Shown: positions 5,073 through 5,672 of the stretch, one piece after another
Layout of the letters: each line of letters starts with the position of its first letter
How positions within the stretch are numbered: position 1 is the stretch's first letter
Assembly (NCBI GenBank): GCA_021784265.1
Contig: JAJXTA010000230.1
Location: 1-5,672 of the forward strand
DNA length: 5,672 bases
Direction: 5' to 3'
Origin: a bacterium
GTDB lineage: Bacteria > Verrucomicrobiota > Verrucomicrobiia > Limisphaerales > J093
Program-made: the position numbers and the translations under genes
Notes under the pieces: model-generated
What the model was told of the DNA's origin: nothing
The model's input: only the letters and a program-made list of their open reading frames with translations
Database searches by the model: none

Positions 5073-5672
5073 ATGGTTCGCCTCAAGGACATCGCGCAGG
5101 CCGCCGGCGTCTCGGTCATGACCGTCTCGCGAGTCATGCGGGATTCGCGCGCTATTGCTCCCGCGACCAAGGCGCGCGTGCGCGCGTTGGCGGCACAGAT
5201 GGGTTATGTGCCCGACATCATGGCGCAGGGGTTGCGGACGCGCACCAGCAAGCTCCTCGGTCTGGTCGTGCCCCATTTGTCGGACCCGATTTTTGCCCGC
5301 GTCACGGCCACGTTGGGCGAGCAGGTGGGTGAGCTGGGCTACGACCTGATCGTGGCGCACTCCTTGAATCTGACGGAGCGCGAAGAAAGCTGCGTCTATC
5401 GGTTGCTGGCCCGGCGGGTGGACGGGTTGTTTATCGCGCCGGTGTATCGTCCCACCGCCCAGGTGCCCGTGTACGACGAGCTGCGCCGACGCAACACGCG
5501 CGTGGTCCTGCTCGGCCCCCGGGCGCCGTTTTGTGCCGGTTTCGCCGCCGTCGAGACCAACGAGGCCGAGGCCGCTGGCAGCGGGACGCGCCATCTCTTG
5601 GAGCTGGGGCACCGGCGGATTGCCTTCTTTGCCGGCCCCGCAGTTTCGCCGGTGGCGCGGGCCCGGCTCGAG
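5073..5672 (+). CDS. LacI/GalR-family transcriptional regulator (partial, runs off right edge)
   Basis: Two hundred codons are open from ATG 5073 to the window end, with no stop. Residues 4-23 (LKDIAQAAGVSVMTVSRVMR) form the classic LacI helix-turn-helix, with recognition-helix positions V15, M16 and R20. A hinge follows at about 45-60 (YVPDIMAQGLRTRTSKLLG), where the usual A-R-x-L is A-Q-G-L; the minor-groove leucine is L54. The periplasmic-binding-protein-like core starts at LGLVVPHLSDPIFARV (62-77) and contains RRVDGLFIAP and LELGHRRIAFFAGP, both typical of the family. About 140 residues of the C-terminal effector domain are missing at the edge. Proteins of this type bind palindromic operators as dimers and respond to sugars or nucleosides. 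The ligand and targets cannot be read here; a carbohydrate operon to the right, or the uronate isomerase-like gene to the left, is a reasonable guess. Confidence 0.95.
   Translation, partial: MVRLKDIAQAAGVSVMTVSRVMRDSRAIAPATKARVRALAAQMGYVPDIMAQGLRTRTSKLLGLVVPHLSDPIFARVTATLGEQVGELGYDLIVAHSLNLTEREESCVYRLLARRVDGLFIAPVYRPTAQVPVYDELRRRNTRVVLLGPRAPFCAGFAAVETNEAEAAGSGTRHLLELGHRRIAFFAGPAVSPVARARLE

Noticed and set aside
4977..5612. Open frame of about 211 codons on the minus strand
   Set aside because: Antisense to the LacI-type gene, which has a clear helix-turn-helix and a ribosome binding site.
5667..5672. CTCGAG at the exact window end
   Set aside because: A six-base palindrome at the edge is coincidental and lies in frame within the LacI-type gene.

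Overview
The window is GC-rich, with five protein genes on the plus strand and the start of one on the minus strand. The mix (a secreted parallel beta-helix protein, a short-form uronate isomerase-like enzyme, TlyA, NAD kinase and a LacI-type regulator), the GC-rich codon use and the scarcity of Shine-Dalgarno sequences suggest a free-living member of the Verrucomicrobiota/Planctomycetota group. That assignment is inference from protein style, because no rRNA or other phylogenetic marker lies in the window.

Layout. The left edge carries, on the minus strand, the N-terminus of a multi-pass membrane protein resembling a MASE1 sensory domain. A divergent non-coding stretch of about 290 bp follows. 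It holds an 8-bp inverted repeat, two adjacent short tandem duplications that fold into a hairpin before a T-run, and a plausible sigma-70-type promoter. Next is a two-gene unit: an exported right-handed beta-helix protein (549-1973) whose stop overlaps the start of a uronate isomerase-like amidohydrolase (1970-3265) in an ATGA junction. After a GC-rich 96-bp gap with competing inverted repeats come tlyA (3362-4114) and nadK (4098-4988), which overlap. An 84-bp gap with a good ribosome binding site leads into a LacI/GalR-type repressor (5073 to the right edge) that is cut off inside its sugar-binding domain.

How the genes work together. The first pair is compatible with carbohydrate use: an extracytoplasmic beta-helix protein that may bind, cleave or epimerise an acidic polysaccharide, translationally coupled to a cytoplasmic enzyme with the residues expected for isomerising a hexuronate. 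TlyA and NAD kinase are housekeeping functions (rRNA 2'-O-methylation and NADP supply) and are neighbours in other bacteria too. The LacI-type regulator probably controls a sugar operon, either to its right beyond the window or the uronate-like genes to its left. I saw no transposon, CRISPR array, tRNA or rRNA. I found no clear novel system. The strongest leads are the coupled beta-helix/isomerase pair and the structured upstream region.
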